Positions 1 to 5,213 of a DNA stretch of 11,566 nt are shown piece after piece. The translations under genes and the position numbers were made by a program. Below the pieces are notes generated by a model. It saw only the letters and a program-made list of their open reading frames with translations, searched no databases and had not been told where the DNA came from. Position 1 is the stretch's first letter; each line of letters starts with the position of its first letter. The stretch comes from Clostridia bacterium (lineage in GTDB: Bacteria; Bacillota; Clostridia; UMGS1810), in NCBI GenBank assembly GCA_017629325.1, contig JAGBXL010000014.1, positions 1-11,566 on the forward strand, written 5' to 3'.

Positions 1-968
1 CAATGGGCGATCCCGAAACAATGAGTTTGTTTTTAAATACAGCAGCTCTTGGCGTTGAATCTGCCGATATCGATAGTAGTGTCGGCACATTCGCCGTTCC
101 CGAATTCGGTACAAAATTTGTAAGACAAATGCTTGTAGATACAAAACCCAAAACATTTTCGGAGCTTGTAAGAATTTCCGGTCTTTCTCACGGAACAGAT
201 GTATGGCTAAATAATGCTCAGGATATAATCCAAAAGGGTATAGCAACACTTAGCCAGGCAATCTGTACCCGTGATGATATTATGGTATATCTTATAAACC
301 ACGGTCTTCCAAACGGTCAGTCTTTCAAAATTATGGAAAGCGTGCGAAAAGGTAAGGGCTTAACCGAAGATATGGAAGCACTTATGAACGAACACAAAAT
401 ACCCAAGTGGTATATTGATTCATGCAAAAAAATAAAATATATGTTCCCCAAGGCACACGCCGTTGCCTATGTAACAATGGCATATCGCATAGCCTATTGT
501 AAAGTGCATTATCCCAAGGAATTTTATGCAACCTATTTCACCGTAAGGGCAGATGACTTCGACTATATACTTATGGGCCACGGTAAAGAAGACCTTTTAA
601 ACAATAAAAAGCTCATAGAAGAAAAAGGAAATGAAATGAGCGATAAAGAAAAGAATGTTATAACCATTATGGAAGTTTGTAACGAGATGTATGCAAGAGG
701 TTTAAAATTCCTCTCAGTTGACCTTTATAAATCTCACGCAACAAGGTTTATTCCCACTCCCGAAGGCCTATTGCCGCCTCTTAATGCACTTCCTGGTCTT
801 GGCACAAATGCCGCAAATGCAATAACAAAAGCAAGGGAAGATGGCGAGTTCTGGTCGGTAGATGACCTTCAGCAAAGATCAAAATCCACCAAAACCGTTA
901 TAGAAGTTTTAAGAAACGCCGGTGTATTAAAAGGAATGCGTGAATCAAGTCAGGTTTCATTCTTCTGA
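1..968 (+). CDS. polC: DNA polymerase III PolC-type, C-terminal part (5' end outside window)
   Basis: This is the C-terminal ~321 residues of the replicative polymerase of low-GC Gram-positive bacteria. The reading frame is already open at the left edge, so the ATG at 3 is an internal Met (MGDPET) and not the start. The piece matches PolC closely by eye: the stretch around FGTKFVRQML, the block SGLSHGTDVWLNNAQD, the metal- and DNA-binding region with TRDDIMVYLI, then KIKYMFPKAHAVAYV and YFTVRADDFD, and a C-terminal helix-hairpin-helix-like PGLGTNAANAI segment. The last residues, QVSFF, resemble the C-terminal beta-clamp-binding motif (QLSLF type) that tethers PolC to the sliding clamp. The stop is TGA at 966-968. 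The next gene follows after 13 nt and may be cotranscribed. Family assignment is very secure; the exonuclease and N-terminal domains lie outside the window. Confidence 0.97.
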   Translation, partial: MGDPETMSLFLNTAALGVESADIDSSVGTFAVPEFGTKFVRQMLVDTKPKTFSELVRISGLSHGTDVWLNNAQDIIQKGIATLSQAICTRDDIMVYLINHGLPNGQSFKIMESVRKGKGLTEDMEALMNEHKIPKWYIDSCKKIKYMFPKAHAVAYVTMAYRIAYCKVHYPKEFYATYFTVRADDFDYILMGHGKEDLLNNKKLIEEKGNEMSDKEKNVITIMEVCNEMYARGLKFLSVDLYKSHATRFIPTPEGLLPPLNALPGLGTNAANAITKAREDGEFWSVDDLQQRSKSTKTVIEVLRNAGVLKGMRESSQVSFF

Positions 969-981
969 ATCGGAGGTACTT

Positions 982-1503
982 ATGAAGAATAAAAAATATA
1001 AATACTTAACGGCAATATCAAGCTTTGCTGTGTCTGTTTTTATGCTTTTCGACTGGTTTATAATAAAAGCAATGGGCACACAGGAAGCACACTCATTTAT
1101 AACAATTCCGTCAATGCTGACAAGCGGTGCCGACTTTTTAAAACAGCTTGGGGGCAAAGCTGTCGCCATTTTCATACTCATAATGGCAGGACTTGTTGAG
1201 TTTATGTGCATAACTGCATCGGTAATGGGAATATGGGGTGCGGTAAGGTGCCTTATAAAACCATATAAATCAAGGCTTATAACAATGTCGCAGCTTGTAG
1301 CGGTAACATTTACAAGCATTGCAATTATGGCTGTTCTTCTTATAAATGTTATATCATTTTCAAGCCTTGGAGGTATCATATCTGTTAAACCAACCCTGTG
1401 GCTTGCTTTAGATGTTGTTTTCCTTATATTGTCTTTTGTTTTTTCAAGTAAATATCCGTCGCAGCATGAAATAGAAAGAAAATCCAAAACTGATGGCGAG
1501 TAA
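982..1503 (+). CDS. Four-helix integral membrane protein, function unknown
   Basis: This 173-residue protein is of no family I recognise. The start chosen is ATG 982, because CGGAGGT at 971-977 lies five bases upstream of it; an in-frame ATG at 940 overlaps polC and has no ribosome binding site. Hydrophobic segments lie at about residues 8-28, 58-90, 103-126 and 138-155, separated by basic loops (KPYKSR at 93-98), with a charged C-terminal tail. This predicts a small cytoplasmic-membrane protein with a Lys-rich N-terminus inside. A soluble, mildly polar loop of about 28 residues follows the first helix. It follows polC by 13 nt, so it may be expressed from readthrough of polC. No catalytic or binding motif is visible. 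Confidence 0.85.
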   Translation: MKNKKYKYLTAISSFAVSVFMLFDWFIIKAMGTQEAHSFITIPSMLTSGADFLKQLGGKAVAIFILIMAGLVEFMCITASVMGIWGAVRCLIKPYKSRLITMSQLVAVTFTSIAIMAVLLINVISFSSLGGIISVKPTLWLALDVVFLILSFVFSSKYPSQHEIERKSKTDGE

Positions 1504-1512
1504 TATTTGTTA

Positions 1513-1541
1513 TAGACAAAGAGATTAAACTGTGATATGAT
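1513..1541 (+). promoter_or_regulatory. Sigma-A-type promoter of the CAP-domain gene
   Basis: TAGACA (1513-1518) is followed after 17 bp by TATGAT (1536-1541), with a TG one base before it that gives an extended -10. Transcription would begin near 1548, about 25 nt before the GTG start. The match to consensus is good, but the site is inferred from sequence only. Confidence 0.6.
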
Positions 1542-1572
1542 GAATATATAAAAGTCAAAGGAGCTGATAACT

Positions 1573-2436
1573 GTGAAAAAAACAGTAAGCATCATTTTAG
1601 CATTAATTTTTGTTTTTTCTTCCTTTGTTTGCTTTGCAGATTCCGACCTCACATTAAAATTAGACGGAAAGCTTATGGTAACCGATGTTCCGCCTGTTAT
1701 TGTAAACGATCGCACAATGGTTCCATTCCGTGCAATTTTTGAGGAACTTGGAATAACTGTAAACTGGAGCGATGCTTTAAGAAAAGTATATGCCACAGCC
1801 GATGACATCACAGTTATATTAACGGTTGATTCCGAAAAAATGATTGTTAATGAAAATATAATAACTTTGGAGGCAGCTCCATTTATAATGAACGATAGGG
1901 TTCTTGTTCCCGTAAGAGCTGTGTGTGAAGCATTAAAATGCACAGTAGACTGGGAGGCAGACACCCGCACAGTTATAATTAAAACCAAAGATTATGTTGA
2001 ACCATCTTTCAACGAAACAATAGGCGGCGACCCTGCCTATGTTAAAAAAGATATTGAATTTGATAAATCCCTTTTTGAAGCCATAAATTCCGAAAGAAAA
2101 AAACTCGGTATTCCCGAGCTTTTATATGACGAAACTTTGGCAGGCATAGCACTTTCTCACAGCACCGATATGGCAAAAAGAGATTATATTGACCACACCG
2201 ATCCCGATGGGGTTGGCCCGTTCGACAGAATAGACAAAGCTTCTGTAAGCTATGTTGCAGCTGCAGAAAATATTGCGTCAGGTTTTTCAACTGCAGCAAA
2301 GGTAGTGGAAAGCTGGCTTAATTCACCAAAGCATAGTGCCAATATTTTAAACGCAGAATTTAATAAAATAGGTGTTGGCTATTTTGCAGGCGGAACTAAT
2401 GGAACTTACTGGACAGTTATCCTGATATCTGATTAA
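1573..2436 (+). CDS. Secreted protein: copper amine oxidase N-terminal-like repeats plus CAP/SCP domain
   Basis: This 287-residue exported protein begins with GTG at 1573, preceded by AAAGGAG (1557-1563) at nine bases. Residues 1-22 form a Sec signal peptide: KK, then a hydrophobic run ending FVCFA. Residues about 26-138 are the stalk-like 'copper amine oxidase N-terminal' domain common in Clostridia surface proteins. It is visibly duplicated: NDRTMVPFRAIFEELG at 45-60 and NDRVLVPVRAVCEAL at 107-121, each followed by a V-x-W stretch. Residues about 165-285 form a YkwD-type CAP domain (cysteine-rich secretory protein/pathogenesis-related superfamily) with LSHSTDMA (His196), AENIASG (Glu232) and WLNSPKHSANIL (His254); the usual GHR of the last motif reads KHS here. 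The putative cavity residues are thus kept. The role is unknown; cell-envelope or spore-surface association is an inference. It has its own promoter and terminator. Confidence 0.9.
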   Translation: MKKTVSIILALIFVFSSFVCFADSDLTLKLDGKLMVTDVPPVIVNDRTMVPFRAIFEELGITVNWSDALRKVYATADDITVILTVDSEKMIVNENIITLEAAPFIMNDRVLVPVRAVCEALKCTVDWEADTRTVIIKTKDYVEPSFNETIGGDPAYVKKDIEFDKSLFEAINSERKKLGIPELLYDETLAGIALSHSTDMAKRDYIDHTDPDGVGPFDRIDKASVSYVAAAENIASGFSTAAKVVESWLNSPKHSANILNAEFNKIGVGYFAGGTNGTYWTVILISD

Positions 2437-2440
2437 ATTA

Positions 2441-2480
2441 GAGGGTTTGTAAAAATAAAGATTTTTACAAACCCTCTTTT
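2441..2480 (+). terminator. Intrinsic terminator after the CAP-domain gene
   Basis: A perfect 16-bp stem pairs 2441-2456 (GAGGGTTTGTAAAAAT) with 2461-2476 around the four-base loop AAAG, followed by TTTT. It starts five bases after the stop codon. The T-run is short, but the stem is long and G/C-rich at its base. Confidence 0.8.
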
Positions 2481-2487
2481 GAAAAAC

Positions 2488-2751
2488 GGGAATAGGAAAA
2501 AATGATTCAGAATGGACAAAGCGAACCCCAAGCGAGAAAATTTTTCGCTTGGGGTGATAACCCGAAGCTGTACAAGGGTACTGCGAGTGGTGAGCTTTGT
2601 TCATAGCAAAAAGGCATATAATTGGAGAAAAATATCTTTTAAAAGATATTTTTCAACCTGTATAGCAGAATTTGAAAATTTAAAAGCTAATCGTTCTTAT
2701 GCAGATGCTTTATTGTCGCCTTTTTGCGTTCTGGACTTTTTTTACATTCCC
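2488..2751 (+). ncRNA. Candidate structured non-coding RNA (~264 nt, three-way junction); raiA-motif-like is a guess
   Basis: This gene-free stretch folds into a nested, branched structure. The closing helices are P1a 2488-2493 with 2746-2751 (GGGAAT/ATTCCC) and P1b, A-run 2497-2502 with T-run 2737-2742. P2 pairs 2508-2511 with 2730-2733. P3 pairs 2512-2522 with 2594-2604 (11 bp, one G-U). P4 pairs 2606-2615 with 2718-2727 (GCAAAAAGGC/GCCTTTTTGC, perfect). P2, P3 and P4 meet with linkers of only 0, 1 and 2 nt. P3 is capped by apparent tandem G-A pairs (2523-2524 opposite 2592-2593) and carries a hairpin at 2525-2555 (11 bp plus G-U). P4 encloses a 14-bp palindromic hairpin at 2627-2654. Both G-U pairs would be C-A mismatches on the other strand, so the RNA is read as plus. 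No sigma-A promoter or own terminator is evident, so it could be processed or act as a leader of the gene at 2783. Size and host group recall the raiA motif RNA of Clostridia, but I cannot confirm this. Confidence 0.65.
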
Positions 2752-2782
2752 TAATTCTTTATGTATAAAATGGAGGTGTATT

Positions 2783-3031
2783 ATGCAATATAATTATAAT
2801 CCCAGTGGCGTATGCTCGCGAAAAATAAGCTTTGAGGTGGAAGACGGCATTGTTAAAAATGTTGTTTTCACAGGTGGCTGTGCAGGTAATACCCAAGGTA
2901 TTGCAAAGCTTTGCGAAGGCAGAAGAGCCGAGGAAATAGCAGAAATTTTAGAAGGCATTAAATGCGGCTTTAAAAATACCTCTTGCCCCGATCAGCTTGC
3001 AAAAGCAATAAACAAATTTGTAAAAGAATAA
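2783..3031 (+). CDS. TSCPD-domain protein (TIGR03905-like), function unknown
   Basis: This 82-residue protein starts at ATG 2783, set by GGAGGTG at 2772-2778; an upstream in-frame ATG at 2699 lies within the structured RNA and has no ribosome binding site. It matches the small single-domain TSCPD family: an N-terminal beta-rich half with Y-x-P-x-GVCS (Cys11), then FTGGCAGNTQGI (Cys33), KLCEGR (Cys44), and the diagnostic NTSCPDQLA near the C-terminus (Cys68). The same domain occurs at the end of some class II ribonucleotide reductases. Five cysteines in 82 residues suggest metal or redox chemistry, but no function is established. It is 22 nt upstream of the TM1266-type gene and probably cotranscribed with it and hydF. 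Confidence 0.88.
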   Translation: MQYNYNPSGVCSRKISFEVEDGIVKNVVFTGGCAGNTQGIAKLCEGRRAEEIAEILEGIKCGFKNTSCPDQLAKAINKFVKE

Positions 3032-3053
3032 TAAATTACCGGAGGTAAATATT

Positions 3054-3311
3054 ATGCAAACAAGAGTTGCAATAATCGCAATCATAGTTGAAGACTATGA
3101 TTCTGTTGACACACTAAATGCTGTTCTTCACGACTACGGCACCTATATTATTGGCAGAATGGGACTTCCTTATAGAGAAAAACACATAAACATAATAAGC
3201 ATCGCCATTGATGCACCCCAGGATATAATAAGTGCACTTTCGGGAAAAATCGGCAAAATAAATGGTATAAGTGCAAAAACACTGTATTCAAATGTAATAA
3301 CAGAAGAATAA
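3054..3311 (+). CDS. TM1266-type putative iron-only hydrogenase system regulator
   Basis: This 85-residue protein starts at ATG 3054 with GGAGGT (3041-3046) seven bases upstream. It fits the small ACT-like ferredoxin-fold family named after Thermotoga TM1266, which sits beside [FeFe]-hydrogenase maturation genes: MQTRVAIIAIIVED at the start, HDYGTYIIGRMGLPY in the middle, then INIISIAIDAPQDIISALSGKIGKINGISAKTLYS. The fold resembles the ligand-binding half of NikR without a DNA-binding part, so any regulatory role would need a partner; direct evidence for the function is lacking in the family as far as I know. It ends 18 nt before hydF, which supports the assignment. Confidence 0.9.
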   Translation: MQTRVAIIAIIVEDYDSVDTLNAVLHDYGTYIIGRMGLPYREKHINIISIAIDAPQDIISALSGKIGKINGISAKTLYSNVITEE

Positions 3312-3329
3312 TAAAAGCGAGTGATAAAT

Positions 3330-4520
3330 GTGGGATTAAACAGCACCCCTAATGCAAACAGAGTTCATATTTCATTTTTCGGGCTAAGAAACGCAGGTAA
3401 ATCAAGCCTTGTAAATGCGGTAACAAATCAGGATATTGCAGTGGTATCAAATGTCAAAGGCACAACCACCGATCCTGTTAGTAAATCAATGGAACTTCTT
3501 CCTTTAGGCCCTGTTCTTATAACAGATACCCCCGGCTTCGATGATGAGGGCGAGCTTGGTGAAAAAAGAGTTCAAAAAACAATGCAGGTTCTTTCAAAAA
3601 CCGATATTGCAGTTTTGGTTAGCGATGCAACAAGAGATTTGTGTGATTTGGAAAAAGAACTTATAGAGGTTTTCAAGGCAAAAAAAATTCCTTATGTTAT
3701 AGCATTTAATAAATGCGACATAGGAAAAGCACACAGCAAAAACGAAAAAAATGTTATCTATACCTCTGCCACCGAAAAAGTAAATATAGAGGAATTTAAA
3801 AATCTTCTTGCATCTTTTAATAATAGCAATGATGAAAAAAGGCTTCTTGGCGATTTAATATCAAAAGAAGATGTTGTTGTTTTAATCACACCAATCGATG
3901 AATCCGCTCCTAAAGGAAGAATGATACTCCCGCAGGTGCAGGCAATAAGAGATATTTTAGATTCTGATGCAATTTGTGTTGTAACGAAAGAAAACACCTA
4001 CGAAAAAACCCTTCAAATTCTTGGCGATAGGGTAAAGCTTGCAGTGTGCGATTCGCAGGTGTTTGATCTTATAAATAAGCTAACACCACCCGAAATAAAA
4101 TTAACATCATTTTCAATTCTTATGGCACGCTTTAAAGGCTATCTTAAAGAAGCTTTTGAAAGTATTAAGGTTATAGACAGCATAAAAGATGACGATGTTA
4201 TTTTAATAAGCGAGGGTTGTTCGCATCATCGTCAGTGCGGCGACATAGGAACGGTTAAGCTTCCTAATTTAATTAAAAAATACACAGGCAAAAATCCGGT
4301 GTTTGAATTTACCCAGGGCACAGAGTTTCCAAATGGCCTTGAAAAATACAGCCTGGTTATTCATTGCGGCGGTTGTATGCTTAATGAAAGAGAGGTTCAA
4401 AGCCGTATGGAAACTTCTCTTAATAAAGGAGTTCCTTTTTCAAACTACGGCATAGCCATTGCCTATATGAATGGTATAATAAAAAGAAGCACAGAGATTT
4501 TCCCTGAGCTTCAAATTTAA
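3330..4520 (+). CDS. hydF: [FeFe] hydrogenase maturation GTPase HydF
   Basis: HydF is the scaffold on which the 2Fe subcluster of [FeFe]-hydrogenase is assembled with the radical-SAM enzymes HydE and HydG and from which it is delivered to HydA. The 396-residue product begins with a GTPase domain: P-loop GLRNAGKS (18-25), the G2 region GTTTDPV, DTPG (66-69) and NKCD (127-130). A dimerisation domain follows, then a C-terminal cluster-binding domain with GCSHHRQCGDIG (Cys297, His299) and HCGGC (His345, Cys346, Cys349), the CxH...HCxxC set that holds the 4Fe-4S cluster. The start is GTG 3330, because the SD-like AAAGCGAG is then correctly spaced and the product begins GLNSTP as in relatives; GTG 3321 is possible and adds three residues. 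hydE, hydG and hydA are not in the window. Confidence 0.95.
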   Translation: MGLNSTPNANRVHISFFGLRNAGKSSLVNAVTNQDIAVVSNVKGTTTDPVSKSMELLPLGPVLITDTPGFDDEGELGEKRVQKTMQVLSKTDIAVLVSDATRDLCDLEKELIEVFKAKKIPYVIAFNKCDIGKAHSKNEKNVIYTSATEKVNIEEFKNLLASFNNSNDEKRLLGDLISKEDVVVLITPIDESAPKGRMILPQVQAIRDILDSDAICVVTKENTYEKTLQILGDRVKLAVCDSQVFDLINKLTPPEIKLTSFSILMARFKGYLKEAFESIKVIDSIKDDDVILISEGCSHHRQCGDIGTVKLPNLIKKYTGKNPVFEFTQGTEFPNGLEKYSLVIHCGGCMLNEREVQSRMETSLNKGVPFSNYGIAIAYMNGIIKRSTEIFPELQI

Positions 4521-4530
4521 TCTTAATATT

Positions 4531-4950
4531 TTAACCCACAATAACGGGTTCGCTGGTAGTGCCGAAAAGTGTTTCGGCACTTTTCTTTTGTGCAATTTCG
4601 TTTGATTTTGAAATTGCTCTTTCAATATAATCGTCATTTCCTTTTGAACGGTTAAACTCCATAGAGGCAAAAGCCATAACCGCGTGAGCACCTTTTTCGT
4701 CAAGTGAGTTATACATATTTATAAGGTTTAAAACATCATCTGTCATAACAATGTGTGAATGATAGTTAATAAGCTCTATTCCAAGCTTTTCACACATCTT
4801 TAAAACTGTTTCATAAGCTGTTCCCTTAAGCCCCGATTTTATTGCACTCACAACAGTTGTTTGAGCAACACCAATTTCTTCAGCAAATTTTCTTGTGCTT
4901 TTAAACTGTTTTTTTATTTCAGTTTCAATAAGCTGCGATAATTCGGTCAT
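4531..4950 (-). CDS. XRE-family helix-turn-helix transcriptional regulator
   Basis: This 139-residue protein has an N-terminal Cro/CI-type helix-turn-helix at about residues 17-60: STRKFAEEIGVAQTTVVSAIKSG, followed by YETVLKMCEKLGIEL, the standard five-helix pattern. The rest is helical and polar (INMYNSLDEKGAHAVMAFASMEF, residues 77-99), resembling the C-terminal part seen in many small clostridial XRE proteins; no peptidase or sensor domain is recognised. ATG 4950 is the start, since AAAGGTGG (complement of 4960-4967) lies nine bases upstream; the TTG at 4956 is too close. The gene is convergent with hydF and divergent from aconitase, so it may regulate itself and possibly the acn-icd operon; that is an inference from position and the intergenic repeats. 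Confidence 0.88.
   Translation of the reverse strand: MTELSQLIETEIKKQFKSTRKFAEEIGVAQTTVVSAIKSGLKGTAYETVLKMCEKLGIELINYHSHIVMTDDVLNLINMYNSLDEKGAHAVMAFASMEFNRSKGNDDYIERAISKSNEIAQKKSAETLFGTTSEPVIVG
4558..4589 (+). terminator. Intrinsic terminator of the hydF transcript, inside the 3' end of the XRE gene
   Basis: A 10-bp stem pairs 4558-4567 (AGTGCCGAAA) with 4572-4581, loop AGTG, and is followed on the plus strand by a T-rich run (TTTTCTTTT, counting the last stem base). It lies 38 nt after the hydF stop, within the last codons of the opposing gene (about residues 123-130 of its product). No T-run follows on the minus strand. Confidence 0.8.
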
Positions 4951-4975
4951 AACCAAAAACCACCTTTCAAATATC

Positions 4976-5008
4976 TATGATTTTATCATAGGCTTTTTTA
5001 AAAGTCAA
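4976..5008 (-). promoter_or_regulatory. Promoter of the XRE gene with a dyad over its -10
   Basis: On the minus strand TTGACT (complement of 5003-5008) is followed after exactly 17 bp by TAAAAT (complement of 4980-4985). The perfect dyad TATGA-N5-TCATA (4976-4990) covers the -10 element, a position suited to a repressor. Autoregulation by the XRE protein is an inference. The predicted leader of the message is short, and the ribosome binding site is at 4960-4967. Confidence 0.6.
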
Positions 5009-5013
5009 ATTTA

Positions 5014-5056
5014 ATGGGGACATAACTAAAATTTATGGGCACATAAATTTTAGTTA
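5014..5056. repeat. 15-bp perfect inverted repeat overlapped by 21-bp-spaced direct repeats
   Basis: A perfect inverted repeat pairs 5023-5037 (TAACTAAAATTTATG) with 5042-5056, separated by GGCA. A direct repeat, ATGGGGACATAA at 5014-5025 and ATGGGCACATAA at 5035-5046 (one mismatch), is offset by 21 bp, two helical turns. The site lies just upstream of the XRE promoter and about 85 bp before the acn promoter. It may be a protein-binding site, a transcribed hairpin, or the leftover end of an insertion sequence; the sequence alone does not decide. Confidence 0.7.
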
Positions 5057-5064
5057 ATAACCTT

Positions 5065-5104
5065 CCGTCAAACTATATATATTGGAGTTTTACGGACTTT
5101 TTTT
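5065..5104 (+). terminator. Terminator-like hairpin upstream of the acn promoter
   Basis: 5065-5073 (CCGTCAAAC) pairs with 5087-5095 (GTTTTACGG) with one mismatch, loop of 13 bases, followed by AC and seven T. It has terminator form on the plus strand, yet no plus-strand gene ends here. It could stop antisense transcription crossing the XRE gene or end a short transcript. Confidence 0.45.
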
Positions 5105-5137
5105 ATTGTGAAATATGGAAAATTGCCACTGCCTAAT

Positions 5138-5167
5138 TTGACATCATAATAAAATTTATGATATTAT
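5138..5167 (+). promoter_or_regulatory. Promoter of the acn-icd operon with an operator-like dyad in its spacer
   Basis: Consensus TTGACA (5138-5143) is followed after 18 bp by TATTAT (5162-5167). The spacer holds the dyad TCATAA-TAAAAT-TTATGA (5144-5161), filling it completely; a protein bound there would block RNA polymerase. Transcription would start near 5174, about 40 nt before the acn ATG. The ATAA...TTAT arms recall the CcpC sites of the Bacillus citB and citZ promoters, but spacing here is six bases, and the adjacent XRE protein is an equally good candidate. Confidence 0.6.
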
Positions 5168-5213
5168 TATTTTAATAAGTATAAATTATAACATTCAGAA
5201 AGGGTGTAAATAT

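Noticed and set aside
957..1988. Long open frame on the minus strand (343 codons)
   Set aside because: It lies antisense to the membrane-protein and CAP-domain genes, both of which have ribosome binding sites and family or topology support; the translation is low-complexity Ser/Thr/Ile-rich and resembles no family.
2410..2438. TGGACA-N17-TTAAAT as a promoter for the structured RNA
   Set aside because: The -10 is poor and the transcript would run at once into the 2441-2480 terminator.
2512..2754. 80-codon plus-strand frame, and an 85-codon minus-strand frame over the same area
   Set aside because: No ribosome binding site, product not protein-like, and the region is explained by the RNA helices.
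2741..2769. TTTACA-N17-TATAAA, a promoter-like pair before the TSCPD gene
   Set aside because: Transcription would begin at about 2776, inside or after the ribosome binding site (2772-2778), so the message would lack it.
4440..4703. 87-codon minus-strand frame over the hydF 3' end and XRE gene
   Set aside because: Overlaps two well-supported genes and has no ribosome binding site; a shadow frame.
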